Shown here: in pieces, positions 39,646-48,029 of the stretch
How the letters are laid out: each line of letters begins with the position of its first letter
Position numbering within the stretch: position 1 is the first letter of the stretch
Assembly: GCF_018424685.1 (NCBI RefSeq)
Contig: NZ_QTKX01000001.1
Coordinates: forward strand, 2,356,001 to 2,420,000
Reading direction: 5' to 3'
DNA length: 64,000 bases
Source of the DNA: Mesobacillus boroniphilus
GTDB lineage: Bacteria; Bacillota; Bacilli; Bacillales; Cytobacillaceae
The notes under the pieces: generated by a model
Seen by the model: only the letters and a program-made list of their open reading frames with translations
Told to the model about the DNA's origin: nothing
Database searches by the model: none
Position numbers and translations under genes: made by a program

Positions 39646-40965
39646 TTAGTGTCTGTCGATTAGCTGACACATCATCATGGCCTTCCCTACCAGAACTCCG
39701 TCATTGAAGGCTTCGATATCGACCTTCCCGAACTTCCTTCCTACCTCGAGAACCTTCGGATAAATCTCTATTACACTGTCAATCTGCACAGGCTTCATAA
39801 AATAGATCGTCATATTCTCGACAACCAAATCGCCTTTTTTATATCCCCGCAGCACACGGTTCGCGGCTTCTGTGACGATTGTCGTAAACACGCCATATGA
39901 AACCGTCCCAAGGTGGTTCGTCATCTGCGGAGTCACCTGGCAGCGGAAAATGTCTTCATCCTTTGTTTTCCCTTTTGATAGGACCAGCTGGTTTGTAACT
40001 GTATCATCAAGCGTCTCCCCTACCTGTGGCTGGCGCTGGATCATTTGAAGAGCTTTCAATACATCCTGTCTGCTGACAATGCCTTGAAGCCTGTTGGCAT
40101 CATCCACAACCGGCAGTACTTCAATGCCTTCCCACACCATCATGTGGGCAGATGAAGCGACACTCGTCGATCCGCTTACTGTCATGGGATTCTTTGTCAT
40201 GATTTTCTCAATTAATGTATCCTGTTCATGTCCCATTACGTCTTTCGATGTGATCATCCCGATTACTTTCATATTCTGGTCCACTACTGGAAAGCGGCTG
40301 TGCATTGTTTCATCCTTGTGTCGGTACCAATCTGATACCCGGTCATTAGCCTTAAGGAAAATCGTTTCAGTAACCGGTGTAAGAATATCCTCCACAAGAA
40401 TAATTTCTTTTTTTATCAACTGATCGTAAATTGCACGGTTGATCATTGTCGCTACTGTAAAAGTATCATAACTGCTGGAAATAATCGGCAGCTGCAGCTC
40501 ATCTGCCAGCTTTTTTACATGGTCTTCCGTATCAAAGCCCCCGGTGACTAAAACAGCTGCCCCTGCCCTTAACGCATGCTCATGCGCTTTGTCTCGGTTC
40601 CCGACAATCAGCAGGTTGCCCGCTCCCGTATAACGCATCATCGCTTCGAGCTTCATGGCCCCGATGACAAATTTATTTAATGTTTTATGAAGTCCGGCTC
40701 GGCCGCCCAGTACTTGTCCATCGACGATATTGACAACTTCGGCAAAAGTAAGCTTTTCAATGTTCTCTTTCTTTTTCCGTTCAATCCTGATGGTGCCGAC
40801 TCGTTCAATCGTGCTGACATACCCTTTATTCTCAGCATCTTTTATTGCTCTGTATGCAGTCCCTTCGCTTACGTTAAGCGCCTTGGCGATTTGGCGTACC
40901 GATATCTTTTCTCCTATTGGCAATTCATCTATATATTGAAGTATTTGTTCATGCTTAGTTGCCAA
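39646..40965 (-). CDS. ytoI: DRTGG/CBS/hot-dog domain protein YtoI
   Basis: 439 residues in four parts: N-terminal winged helix (ISVRQIAKALNVSEGTAYRA), DRTGG domain (about 75-175), two CBS repeats (about 195-310, FPVVDQNMKVIGMITSKDV and VLPVVDDANRLQGIVSRQ), and a C-terminal thioesterase-like hot-dog fold (VSYGVFTTIVTEAANRV). It is likely an adenine-nucleotide-sensing regulator; the target is unknown. The TTG start (LATKHEQIL) with AAGGGTGA is preferred to an ATG at 41019. Confidence 0.87.
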   Translation of the reverse strand: MATKHEQILQYIDELPIGEKISVRQIAKALNVSEGTAYRAIKDAENKGYVSTIERVGTIRIERKKKENIEKLTFAEVVNIVDGQVLGGRAGLHKTLNKFVIGAMKLEAMMRYTGAGNLLIVGNRDKAHEHALRAGAAVLVTGGFDTEDHVKKLADELQLPIISSSYDTFTVATMINRAIYDQLIKKEIILVEDILTPVTETIFLKANDRVSDWYRHKDETMHSRFPVVDQNMKVIGMITSKDVMGHEQDTLIEKIMTKNPMTVSGSTSVASSAHMMVWEGIEVLPVVDDANRLQGIVSRQDVLKALQMIQRQPQVGETLDDTVTNQLVLSKGKTKDEDIFRCQVTPQMTNHLGTVSYGVFTTIVTEAANRVLRGYKKGDLVVENMTIYFMKPVQIDSVIEIYPKVLEVGRKFGKVDIEAFNDGVLVGKAMMMCQLIDRH

Positions 40966-41114
40966 GACTTTCACCCTTTTTAATAATTTTCCGTACAAAG
41001 TAGTTCTATCCATTATCATTATAAGGTTTTAAAGGGTTGGATTCAATTTAATTAGGGTTCAAGAGTTTTTTATCGCAAAATGCGTTTTTTTATAAAAGGT
41101 TCTGTTAAATTAGG

Positions 41115-41312
41115 CTGTTGATTTCCGTTCCAGGCGCTTCGCTTTCCGCGGGGCGTGCGGTGAGGCTCCTCAGCGCTAAAAGTGCTTGTGGGGTCTCACC
41201 TGTCCCGCTGATCCCGCAGGACATTGATTGACTTCCTCGAACTTGCCCACGCACGATGTAAATGCGTTAGCATTTTTGGAGGAGTCTGCGCGCCTTCCAC
41301 TACAATCAACAG
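41115..41312. repeat. Mobile-type intergenic element with 9-bp terminal inverted repeats
   Basis: Ends CTGTTGATT and AATCAACAG are perfect inverted repeats. The interior is GC-rich and pairable (GGCGCTTCGCTTTCCGCGGGG, GGGTCTCACCTGTCCCGCTGA, GTCTGCGCGCCTTCCAC). From memory this family is common between genes in Bacillaceae. About 60 bp at 41221-41282 look like an insertion into the usual sequence. Confidence 0.75.
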
Positions 41313-41371
41313 GATTTAAAAACAACAATTAGCTTTCACAGCCTATATAAAAGAAAAACTGGCTGATCCAC

Positions 41372-41620
41372 TCAGCCAGTATAAACACGTGATTTTCTTT
41401 TTTGGTTGATTTCCAATCCCCTGCTGGCAGTCCGGCCACGTTTTTTTGGAGTGTATAAAAAGGCTGCCAGATTCCCTGCAAACACTAACAAAGCCAGGAA
41501 AAGCCACGAACCGGCAAACAAAGCTTCTTTACCTCCAACCTGGAAGTTAAGCTCTGGCATCGCTATGTAAAGCATCACGCCGCATAACAGCAGGTATAGC
41601 AAGTATCGATTTTTCTTCAT
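41372..41620 (-). CDS. Small membrane protein, unknown function
   Basis: 82 residues with two membrane segments (about 6-22 and 36-57) and a strongly basic C-terminus (KKRGRTASRGLEINQKRKSR), probably cytoplasmic. GGAGGGGG precedes the ATG. No recognised family. It lies between ytoI and ytkL beside the mobile-type element. Confidence 0.72.
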   Translation of the reverse strand: MKKNRYLLYLLLCGVMLYIAMPELNFQVGGKEALFAGSWLFLALLVFAGNLAAFLYTPKKRGRTASRGLEINQKRKSRVYTG

Positions 41621-41688
41621 TTTCCCCCTCCTACAGGTTGTCTTACATTATATCTATGCTTCCAGAGCTAAAAAAAGCATGTTAAAAA

Positions 41689-41718
41689 GAAAAAGCTGCA
41701 CAACTTTTTGTGCAGCTT
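41689..41718 (-). terminator. Terminator after ytkL
   Basis: AAGCTGCACAA / TTGTGCAGCTT with TTTTTCTTTTT on the minus strand. Confidence 0.88.
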
Positions 41719-41726
41719 GGTGACGG

Positions 41727-42407
41727 TTACAGCTCGATTGCCTCTCCAACTTCAAGGACGGTGCCTTTGTTTTTCTTAAGCATTTTTACAAAAGCATGTG
41801 GATCCTGCTTGATTGGCGGGAACGTATTGAAGTGAATCGGCACTACTTCCTTGGCATTCAGGAATTCTGCCGCTAATGCAGCATCTTCTGGTCCCATCGT
41901 AAAATTATCACCGATCGGCAGGAATGCAAGATCAATCGGATGCCTCTCGCCAATCAACTTCATGTCAGAAAATAAGCCTGTATCACCCGCATGGAAGACG
42001 GTTTTGCCTTCTGCCATGAACAGAATTCCTGCTGGCATTCCACCATAAATGATTTCATTGTTTTCAGTGACCATGCCAGTGCCATGAAATGCTGGCGTCA
42101 TTTTTACTTTGCCAAAATCAAATTCATAAGCACCTCCGATGGACATACCATGAGTGTTCAAGCCCTTCCAGCTTAAATATGTAGCAACTTCAAAGTTGGC
42201 GATTACAAGTGAGTCATGCTTTTGAGCCAGCTCCACCGTATCCCCCAGATGGTCCCCGTGGGCATGGGTCAGGATGATGACATCCGGCTTCACATCCTCC
42301 ACCTTCAAATCAGTTAGGTCATTACCAGTGATAAATGGGTCAATCAAGATTGTCTTCCCATTTGTTTCGATTTTAACAACAGAATGGCCGTGATAAGATA
42401 CTTTCAT
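41727..42407 (-). CDS. ytkL: Metal-dependent hydrolase YtkL (UPF0173)
   Basis: 226-residue metallo-beta-lactamase-fold protein. It begins [15 protein letters not shown]; the metal motif is [12 protein letters not shown] (near 47-58). Further ligands are in AFHGTGM and [10 protein letters not shown], and [12 protein letters not shown] is near the end. The substrate is unknown. I chose the ATG behind the GAAAGGAGCGAT site; an ATG at 42431 overlaps it. Confidence 0.92.
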   Translation of the reverse strand: MKVSYHGHSVVKIETNGKTILIDPFITGNDLTDLKVEDVKPDVIILTHAHGDHLGDTVELAQKHDSLVIANFEVATYLSWKGLNTHGMSIGGAYEFDFGKVKMTPAFHGTGMVTENNEIIYGGMPAGILFMAEGKTVFHAGDTGLFSDMKLIGERHPIDLAFLPIGDNFTMGPEDAALAAEFLNAKEVVPIHFNTFPPIKQDPHAFVKMLKKNKGTVLEVGEAIEL

Positions 42408-42570
42408 ATTATCGCTCCTTTCAATCATCAATTAGATATTTCAACGTTACTTGCTTATCTCCTGCTTCATTTTTCTGTTTACCCACAAAACCTGGCCTTT
42501 AAAAGTTTTACTTTTCAACCGTGAATTGCTACTCTCATAGTGTGATGTACATATCAGAGGAGGAATTTCT

Positions 42571-43668
42571 ATGACTGAAAGATTGGCTGCATTATCAGGT
42601 TGGATGAAGGACAATAGTGTCGATGTCACTTTTGTTACATCTCCTGACAATGTATTTTACCTGAGCGGATTTTTAAGCGATCCTCACGAAAGACTGCTCG
42701 CTGTTGCTGTATTCCAGGATGCTGAACCATTCATGATTTGCCCGGCGATGGATAAAGAAAATGCGAAAAACGCGGGATGGGGACTTGAAATCATCGGCTA
42801 CAGCGATACGGATGATTCTATGGAGTTGGCATACAATGCAATTAAAAAGCGCGTTCCTTCCATCAAGAAAACAGCCATCGAGAAGGAACAACTTAATGTA
42901 GAGCGCTATGAAAAAATGGCTGGCCTTTTTGGCGGATCTGAATTTGTTTCAGCAGAAGAAAAACTTCGCCTAATGCGCATAGTAAAAACCGAAGAGGAAT
43001 TGCAGAAGCTAAGAAAAGCGTGTGAGCTAGCTGATTTTGCCATCCAAACAGGAGTTAACGAAATTCAAGAAGGCAAAACCGAGCTTGATGTACTTGCAGC
43101 GATTGAATATGAACTGAAGAAAAAAGGCGTTACAGAGATGTCGTTTTCAACGATGGTCCTTACTGGTAAAAATGCAGCGGCTCCACATGGTACACCAGGC
43201 CTGACAAAAATCAAAAAAGGTGACCTCGTCTTGTTCGACCTTGGTGTTGTGATGGATGGTTACTGCTCGGATATCACAAGGACCGTTGCTTACGGTGAGA
43301 TTAATAAACAGCAGGAAGAAATTTATAACACCGTATTAAAAGCACAGCTGAAAGCTCTTGATACTGCACGAGCTGGTGTTGCATGCTCCGAGGTTGACCT
43401 TGCTGCACGCAATGTGATTGAAGAAGCCGGATACGGGGATTACTTCCCTCACCGCCTCGGACACGGACTTGGTGTCAGCGTACACGAGTATCCATCATTG
43501 ACAAGCACTAATCCTTTATTAATGGAAAAAGGAATGGTGTTCACTGCCGAGCCGGGAATTTATGTACCAGGCGTGGCAGGTGTAAGAATTGAAGATGATG
43601 TGGTCATTACCGAGGATGGAATCGAAATTTTAACAAAATTCCCTAAAGAATTGGTATTTGTATCGTAA
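42571..43668 (+). CDS. M24 family Xaa-Pro dipeptidase/aminopeptidase
   Basis: 365 residues. Creatinase-like N-terminal domain (about 1-130), then the pita-bread metallopeptidase domain. Metal ligands are Asp in LVLFDLGVVMDGYCSDITR, His in HRLGHGLGVSVHEYPS and Glu in FTAEPGIYV and GVRIEDDVVI. It removes or splits residues next to proline in peptides. AGAGGAGGAATTTCT precedes the ATG. It is related to YqhT/YkvY/PepQ; I do not assign one symbol. Confidence 0.92.
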   Translation: MTERLAALSGWMKDNSVDVTFVTSPDNVFYLSGFLSDPHERLLAVAVFQDAEPFMICPAMDKENAKNAGWGLEIIGYSDTDDSMELAYNAIKKRVPSIKKTAIEKEQLNVERYEKMAGLFGGSEFVSAEEKLRLMRIVKTEEELQKLRKACELADFAIQTGVNEIQEGKTELDVLAAIEYELKKKGVTEMSFSTMVLTGKNAAAPHGTPGLTKIKKGDLVLFDLGVVMDGYCSDITRTVAYGEINKQQEEIYNTVLKAQLKALDTARAGVACSEVDLAARNVIEEAGYGDYFPHRLGHGLGVSVHEYPSLTSTNPLLMEKGMVFTAEPGIYVPGVAGVRIEDDVVITEDGIEILTKFPKELVFVS

Positions 43669-43725
43669 AATGAAGAGCAAAATCGCCTGGATTTCGGATT
43701 CAGGCAGTTTGCTTTTTTCAAATAC

Positions 43726-43815
43726 AGCGAGAACTTTGTTTTTATAGCGAAAATCTTTCAGTTATAGCGATAAAGATTTTTTTATAGCGAAATATTCATT
43801 TTTATAGCGAACTGT
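43726..43815. repeat. 20-bp-period motif array (ATAGCGA type)
   Basis: AGCGA starts at 43726, 43746, 43766, 43786 and 43806, an exact 20-bp spacing. Most copies read TTATAGCGA followed by variable A/T-rich sequence. It lies between the convergent peptidase and queF genes. Confidence 0.9.
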
Positions 43816-43841
43816 AAATTCCGAGTGATTTTTTCCAATTT

Positions 43842-43872
43842 AAAAAGAGCAGCCTCGGCTGCTCTTTTTTTA
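43842..43872. terminator. Terminator after queF
   Basis: AAAGAGCAGCC / GGCTGCTCTTT with T-runs on both strands; it overlaps the queF stop codon. Confidence 0.9.
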
Positions 43873-44367
43873 GCGATTATCCACTTTTTCAGGATACATA
43901 TCATGGTTCATCATCCGGTAATCAGCCATTTCTTCGTACTTAGTACCAGGCTTGCCATAGTTAGTATACGGATCGATTGAAATTCCGCCTCTTGGCGTGA
44001 ATTTGCCCCAAACCTCAATATATCGAGGGTCCATTAGCTTGATCAAGTCGTTCATGATGATGTTCATGCAATCTTCATGGAAATCACCGTGGTTCCTGAA
44101 GCTGAAAAGATAAAGTTTCAGCGATTTGCTTTCGACCATCAACTTGTCCGGAATGTAGCTGATATAAATGGATGCAAAATCAGGCTGGCCTGTGATCGGG
44201 CATAGACTTGTGAATTCCGGTGTGTTGAATTTCACAAAGTAATCGCGGTACGGATGTTTATTTTCAAAAGTTTCAAGGATATCAGGGCTGTATTCAAACA
44301 AGTATTTTGTCCCCTGATTGCCAAGCAATGTCAAATCTTCCAATTCCTCGTTTTTTCTTCCAGCCAT
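43870..44367 (-). CDS. queF: NADPH-dependent 7-cyano-7-deazaguanine reductase
   Basis: Reduces preQ0 to preQ1 for queuosine synthesis. It has 165 residues, the short single-domain type. Catalytic Cys56 is in [13 protein letters not shown], and [20 protein letters not shown] is the QueF nucleotide-binding signature. It is here without queCDE. A preQ1-I riboswitch and terminator in its leader show end-product control. Confidence 0.97.
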   Translation of the reverse strand: MAGRKNEELEDLTLLGNQGTKYLFEYSPDILETFENKHPYRDYFVKFNTPEFTSLCPITGQPDFASIYISYIPDKLMVESKSLKLYLFSFRNHGDFHEDCMNIIMNDLIKLMDPRYIEVWGKFTPRGGISIDPYTNYGKPGTKYEEMADYRMMNHDMYPEKVDNR

Positions 44368-44429
44368 TTTAAAAGCCTCCTATTATAATTGCAAACGCTT
44401 TTTGAGGCCCAGGAACCCTGCTTATCAAA

Positions 44430-44510
44430 TAAAAAACCACATCCTCTGGGATATGGTTGAAATAATCAAAGCCATAGTTTTTTATAGAGGGTGTCCGCTA
44501 TGAACCTCTC
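44430..44510 (-). promoter_or_regulatory. preQ1-I riboswitch with terminator, upstream of queF
   Basis: The aptamer at 44472-44510 reads AGAGGTTC, then ACACCCTCTATAAAAAACTA, the hallmark of preQ1 class I; the A-rich tail makes the pseudoknot. It is followed by a terminator, ACCATATCC / GGATGTGGT plus TTTTTT (44430-44458). preQ1 binding should favour termination and lower queF expression. Confidence 0.93.
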
Positions 44511-44632
44511 CCGCGATTGCAGGATAATTTATTCGTTTTTATATAGCAACTATAATGAAATACGATTTCAAAGTCAAAAGAAAATTTTTGAAAAGAAATA
44601 TGACAAATTCATGTACTTCCATAATTTATTTT

Positions 44633-44681
44633 TACATTTGTTCACGAGGTTATTTACATATGTTCACCTACCTGCTATATT
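44633..44681 (+). promoter_or_regulatory. deoC promoter with repeated operator motif
   Basis: Promoter TTTACA (44653-44658), 17 bp, TATATT (44676-44681). Two near-identical motifs, ACATTTGTTCAC (44633) and ACATATGTTCAC (44656), lie upstream of and over the -35. A repressor such as DeoR could bind them; the repressor gene is not in this window. Confidence 0.6.
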
Positions 44682-44731
44682 ATTTATGTAAGTAACACAT
44701 AATAAATCTGTGCGATATATTTTCTTTGTTA

Positions 44732-44745
44732 TGAAAGCGTTTCAA
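44732..44745 (+). promoter_or_regulatory. Possible cre site in the deoC leader
   Basis: TGAAAGCGTTTCA is a perfect palindrome resembling cre but one base shorter than the usual TGAAANCGNTTTCA. It lies about 45 bp after the predicted start, where CcpA could block elongation. Confidence 0.4.
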
Positions 44746-44777
44746 CATAATTTTTTTACGGAAAGGGTTTGAATTTA

Positions 44778-45452
44778 ATGACAAAAGATTTAGCAGGTAT
44801 GATTGACCACACATTACTTAAAGCAAATGCAACCGAAGCAGAGGTTGTAAAACTAGCTGAGGAAGCAAAAGAATATAAATTTGCTTCTGTTTGCGTTAAC
44901 CCGACATGGGTAAAGAAGGCTGCTGAAATCCTTAAAGATGCTGAAGGTGTTGAAGTATGTACAGTTATCGGCTTCCCTCTTGGAGCTTCAACTCCTGAAG
45001 TAAAAGCATTCGAAACTACAAATGCAATCGAAAATGGTGCCACTGAAGTGGACATGGTCATCAATATCGGCGCATTGAAAGACAAGCAGTATGACTTGGT
45101 TGAAAAGGATATCAAAGCGGTAGTTGACGCAGCAAAAGGCAAAGCATTGACTAAAGTCATCATCGAGACTTGCCTTCTTACTGATGAAGAAAAAGAAATG
45201 GCTTGCAAGCTATCTGTAAAAGCAGGAGCAGATTTTGTAAAGACATCCACTGGATTCTCAACAGGCGGCGCAACTGTAGAAGACATCGCTTTAATGAGAA
45301 AAACAGTCGGCCCTGATGTGGGTGTAAAAGCTTCCGGCGGAGTAAGAAGCCTTGAGGATGCTCAAAGCATGATCGAAGCTGGTGCTACAAGAATTGGCGC
45401 AAGTTCTGGCGTGGCAATCGTAAACGGCCTGACATCTGACTCTTCATACTAA
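44778..45452 (+). CDS. deoC: Deoxyribose-phosphate aldolase
   Basis: Cleaves deoxyribose-5-phosphate to acetaldehyde and glyceraldehyde-3-phosphate in deoxynucleoside breakdown. It has 224 residues. The Schiff-base Lys155 is in DFVKTSTGF, and the second active-site Lys184 is in [20 protein letters not shown] is also typical. The ATG behind GGAAAGGG is chosen over a TTG nine bases earlier. A dispersed repeat of about 210 bp separates it from cdd. Confidence 0.97.
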   Translation: MTKDLAGMIDHTLLKANATEAEVVKLAEEAKEYKFASVCVNPTWVKKAAEILKDAEGVEVCTVIGFPLGASTPEVKAFETTNAIENGATEVDMVINIGALKDKQYDLVEKDIKAVVDAAKGKALTKVIIETCLLTDEEKEMACKLSVKAGADFVKTSTGFSTGGATVEDIALMRKTVGPDVGVKASGGVRSLEDAQSMIEAGATRIGASSGVAIVNGLTSDSSY

Positions 45453-45454
45453 GA

Positions 45455-45668
45455 AAAGCGTAAGCGCCTTGCTCAGCCCCGACATGCGCTGCCCGCCTTA
45501 AAACGCCACGTACTGTGGCTGGCGGGTCTAGCACATTGTGAGCCACGGAGGGCCGACCGGTGAAGTTGTTCTTTGACTTCATTGGGCGGACCGAAGCGAC
45601 TCGAGCTGCTCAAAGAAGCCTTCTCAGGGATGAAAACTGGCTAGGCGCTGGAGCTGGACAATTCTCGA
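45455..45668. repeat. Dispersed structured repeat, copy 4 (long form)
   Basis: Has the AAGCGTAAGCGCCTTG start and GGCTAGGCGCTGGAGC end of the family and the TTCTTTGACTTCATTGGGCGG core. It also has an inserted module, GCTGCCCGCCTTAAAACGCC through TGTGGCTGGCGGG, also found in copy 6. It fills the deoC-cdd gap. Confidence 0.88.
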
Positions 45669-45705
45669 AGTGAATACTAATAAAGATGGGAATGGGGAAT
45701 GGACG

Positions 45706-46128
45706 ATGGATAAAAACACGCTTGTTGAAAAAGCAATTGAAGCAAGAAGCAAAGCATACGTTCCATATTCTAAGTTTCAGGTTGGCGCTGCAATCGTTAC
45801 AAGCAATGATCAAGTTTATCTAGGCTGTAATATCGAAAATGCCTCGTATGGCCTGACGAATTGTGCTGAAAGAACCGCAATTTTTAAGGCTGTATCCGAA
45901 GGTGATACAGAAATCAAGGCGATTGCAGTCGTAGGGGATACTGATGGTCCTATTTCTCCATGCGGTGCCTGCCGCCAGGTTATTGCAGAATTTGCAACTG
46001 ACGATACAAAAATTTACCTTGCAAACATTAATGGCGATGTGAAGGAAACAACAATTGATGAAATCCTTCCTGGTTATTTCACATCCAAGGATATGGATAA
46101 GGTAGATATGTCCAAAAAGATGGATTAA
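45706..46128 (+). CDS. cdd: Cytidine deaminase
   Basis: Deaminates cytidine and deoxycytidine in pyrimidine salvage. It has 140 residues, homotetrameric short type. Zinc ligands are Cys53, Cys86 and Cys89 with catalytic Glu55 (TNCAERTAIF, PCGACRQV). It is downstream of deoC on the same strand, so the two probably share a transcript across the repeat. The start MDKNTLVEKA follows GGGGAATGGAC. Confidence 0.96.
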   Translation: MDKNTLVEKAIEARSKAYVPYSKFQVGAAIVTSNDQVYLGCNIENASYGLTNCAERTAIFKAVSEGDTEIKAIAVVGDTDGPISPCGACRQVIAEFATDDTKIYLANINGDVKETTIDEILPGYFTSKDMDKVDMSKKMD

Positions 46129-46154
46129 GCTATATTATTAAAAAGTTAACAAAT

Positions 46155-46199
46155 GGGCAATTCCTTTATTCTGAATGGATGATGGAATTGCTCTTTCTT
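46155..46199 (+). terminator. Terminator after cdd
   Basis: GGGCAATTCC / GGAATTGCTC followed by TTTCTTATT. Confidence 0.8.
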
Positions 46200-46264
46200 A
46201 TTCGACAGTTTTTAGCTTGATAAAGGAGGTTAGAGCCGACCGCTCAATCTGGCCGGCATACATC

Positions 46265-46879
46265 ATGGGAGACGCAGGTTTATTATTATCAGGCGCTGCA
46301 CTTTTCCTGAACAGCTTAATGCTCTTAGGAAGAGCAAACACGAAAAGCGTGGCAGTATTCAACTTATTCATCGGGGCAATGCAGGTCATTGTGCCATTCT
46401 ATTTGATAATCGCATCTGATCAAAGCAACTGGACGATCTATAGTCTTGCCAGCATTTTTCTGTTTGGCTTTACTTATTTATATGTAGGAATGACATTATT
46501 GAAAGATCTTGATGGCACCGGCCTTGGCTGGTACTCCCTTTGGGTTGCCGTCATTGCAATCATCTATGCATTCGTCGCTTACGTTCATTTCGAAGACATT
46601 GTCAGCACCCTTACATGGCTGATGTGGGCCTACCTTTGGTTCCTGTTCTTCCTGTCAATGGGAATGAACAAGCAAATAGATGCGTATATCGGCAAAGTAG
46701 CCATGGTACAATCCTGGCTGACTCTGACATTCCCGGCATTGCTGTCCATGACAGGCTTATGGAAAACGGAACAGGTCATCAATGCCTGGATATACTTCTC
46801 GATTGCCGCTTTTGTTTACTTTGCTTATATTACATTAAAGCTTAAGAAAGCATCTGCTCACACTGAGAAATTCGCTTAA
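46265..46879 (+). CDS. AmiS/UreI family channel protein
   Basis: 204 residues, six to seven membrane segments, beginning MGDAGLLLSGAALFLNSLML, the usual start of this family of urea/amide channels. DGTGLGWYSLWVAVIAIIYA is a typical middle segment. No urease or amidase gene is in the window, so the substrate is uncertain. A strong AAAGGAGG (46222-46229) lies 35 bases before this ATG, and between them is a GC-rich hairpin (46235-46257) that could bring the two together. A longer frame from 46175 lies within the cdd terminator and is unlikely. Confidence 0.85.
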   Translation: MGDAGLLLSGAALFLNSLMLLGRANTKSVAVFNLFIGAMQVIVPFYLIIASDQSNWTIYSLASIFLFGFTYLYVGMTLLKDLDGTGLGWYSLWVAVIAIIYAFVAYVHFEDIVSTLTWLMWAYLWFLFFLSMGMNKQIDAYIGKVAMVQSWLTLTFPALLSMTGLWKTEQVINAWIYFSIAAFVYFAYITLKLKKASAHTEKFA

Positions 46880-46886
46880 CTATCAA

Positions 46887-46927
46887 AAAAAACGTCCTGC
46901 CGATTTAATTTGGCAAGGACGGTTTTT
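46887..46927. terminator. Symmetric terminator between the channel gene and ppaC
   Basis: AAAAAACGTCCTGCCGA / TTGGCAAGGACGGTTTTTT with A- and T-runs; convergent genes. Confidence 0.88.
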
Positions 46928-46933
46928 TCGATT

Positions 46934-47863
46934 TTACTTCGCAAGTACGTTTGTCAAAACTGGAACGACCTGCTTCTTGCGCGAAACGACGCCTTTAAGT
47001 GTCGCTGTATTGTTTTCCAATGTAACGTTGAAAGCTTCTTCTACAGCTGTGGCTTTTTCACCAATCGCCAGTGCTGCAGAATCATTTGTTAAAATATCGG
47101 TGATAACCAACAAGAATAGACCAAGATTCTTTTCTGTCACTTTATTGATCAATGCTTCTTCAAGCTCTACTTTGCGCAAAAGAACATCATTGACATCAAC
47201 TGTGTTTACCTGTGCGATTTCAACCTTGGAATCTCCCATCTGGAATTCCTTGGCGTCGAGGGAAATAAGTTCTTCGATTGTTTTGCTGCTAAGATCAGCA
47301 CCAGCTTTTAGCATTTCAAGACCGTATTCTTCAGCGTCCACACCTGCGATTTCAGCCAATTCACGTGCTGCTGCCACATCTTGCTCAGTGCAAGTAGGAG
47401 ACTTGAACAATAAAGAATCGGAAATGATAGCAGAAAGCATCAGGCCTGCGATATTTTTATCGATTTCCACATTGTTTTCCTTGTACATCTTATTCAAGAT
47501 TGTTGCAGTGCAGCCCACTGGCTCAACTCGGAAGTATAACGGATCACTTGTCTCAAAATTAGCGACACGGTGATGGTCAATGACTTCCACAATCTGGACA
47601 TCAGCAATATCATCGGCGCTCTGCTGGCGTTCATTGTGGTCAACCAGGATGACCTGGCCCACTTCTTCAGAAACCCTTCCAACAAGACGAGGCGCATCAG
47701 CCTTGAAGTGATCAAGCGCATATTGAGTTTCCCCATTAACCTGGCCCAAACGCACTGCTTCCGCATCGGCACCAAGCTTTTGCTTTAAGTTAGCATAGGC
47801 GATGGCAGAGCAGATTGTATCCGTATCAGGGTTTTTATGTCCAAAAACAAGTACTTTTTCCAT
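46934..47863 (-). CDS. ppaC: Manganese-dependent inorganic pyrophosphatase
   Basis: Family II pyrophosphatase, pulling biosynthetic reactions by removing PPi. It has 309 residues. DHH-type metal ligands are His9, Asp13 and Asp15 ([15 protein letters not shown]), and [11 protein letters not shown] is the DHH motif. The C-terminal DHHA2 domain has [15 protein letters not shown] precedes the chosen ATG; the frame upstream to 47884 lacks a site. Confidence 0.97.
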   Translation of the reverse strand: MEKVLVFGHKNPDTDTICSAIAYANLKQKLGADAEAVRLGQVNGETQYALDHFKADAPRLVGRVSEEVGQVILVDHNERQQSADDIADVQIVEVIDHHRVANFETSDPLYFRVEPVGCTATILNKMYKENNVEIDKNIAGLMLSAIISDSLLFKSPTCTEQDVAAARELAEIAGVDAEEYGLEMLKAGADLSSKTIEELISLDAKEFQMGDSKVEIAQVNTVDVNDVLLRKVELEEALINKVTEKNLGLFLLVITDILTNDSAALAIGEKATAVEEAFNVTLENNTATLKGVVSRKKQVVPVLTNVLAK

Positions 47864-47995
47864 GATGACACTCCTCAATAACAAATTATCACGGTCGTTC
47901 TGCTAGAGAACCCGTATATCCCATAAATAATATACGCTAAAATTGAATTATTTTAAACAGCTTTGTCCAAAATTAGCTATTTCACCGAAATAAAA

Positions 47996-48022
47996 AGATC
48001 CGGATTAGATGGCTCCGGATCT
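47996..48022. terminator. Terminator after ald
   Basis: AAGATCCGGA / TCCGGATCTT hairpin, minus-strand T-run TTTTTA. Confidence 0.85.
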
Positions 48023-48029
48023 TGATGAA

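Noticed and set aside
45385..45582. Minus-strand frame at the deoC end
   Set aside because: It is made of deoC antisense and the dispersed repeat.
46175..46264. Extended N-terminus of the AmiS/UreI-like protein
   Set aside because: The first codons lie inside the cdd terminator hairpin, and the family normally begins at the MGDAGLLL-like segment.
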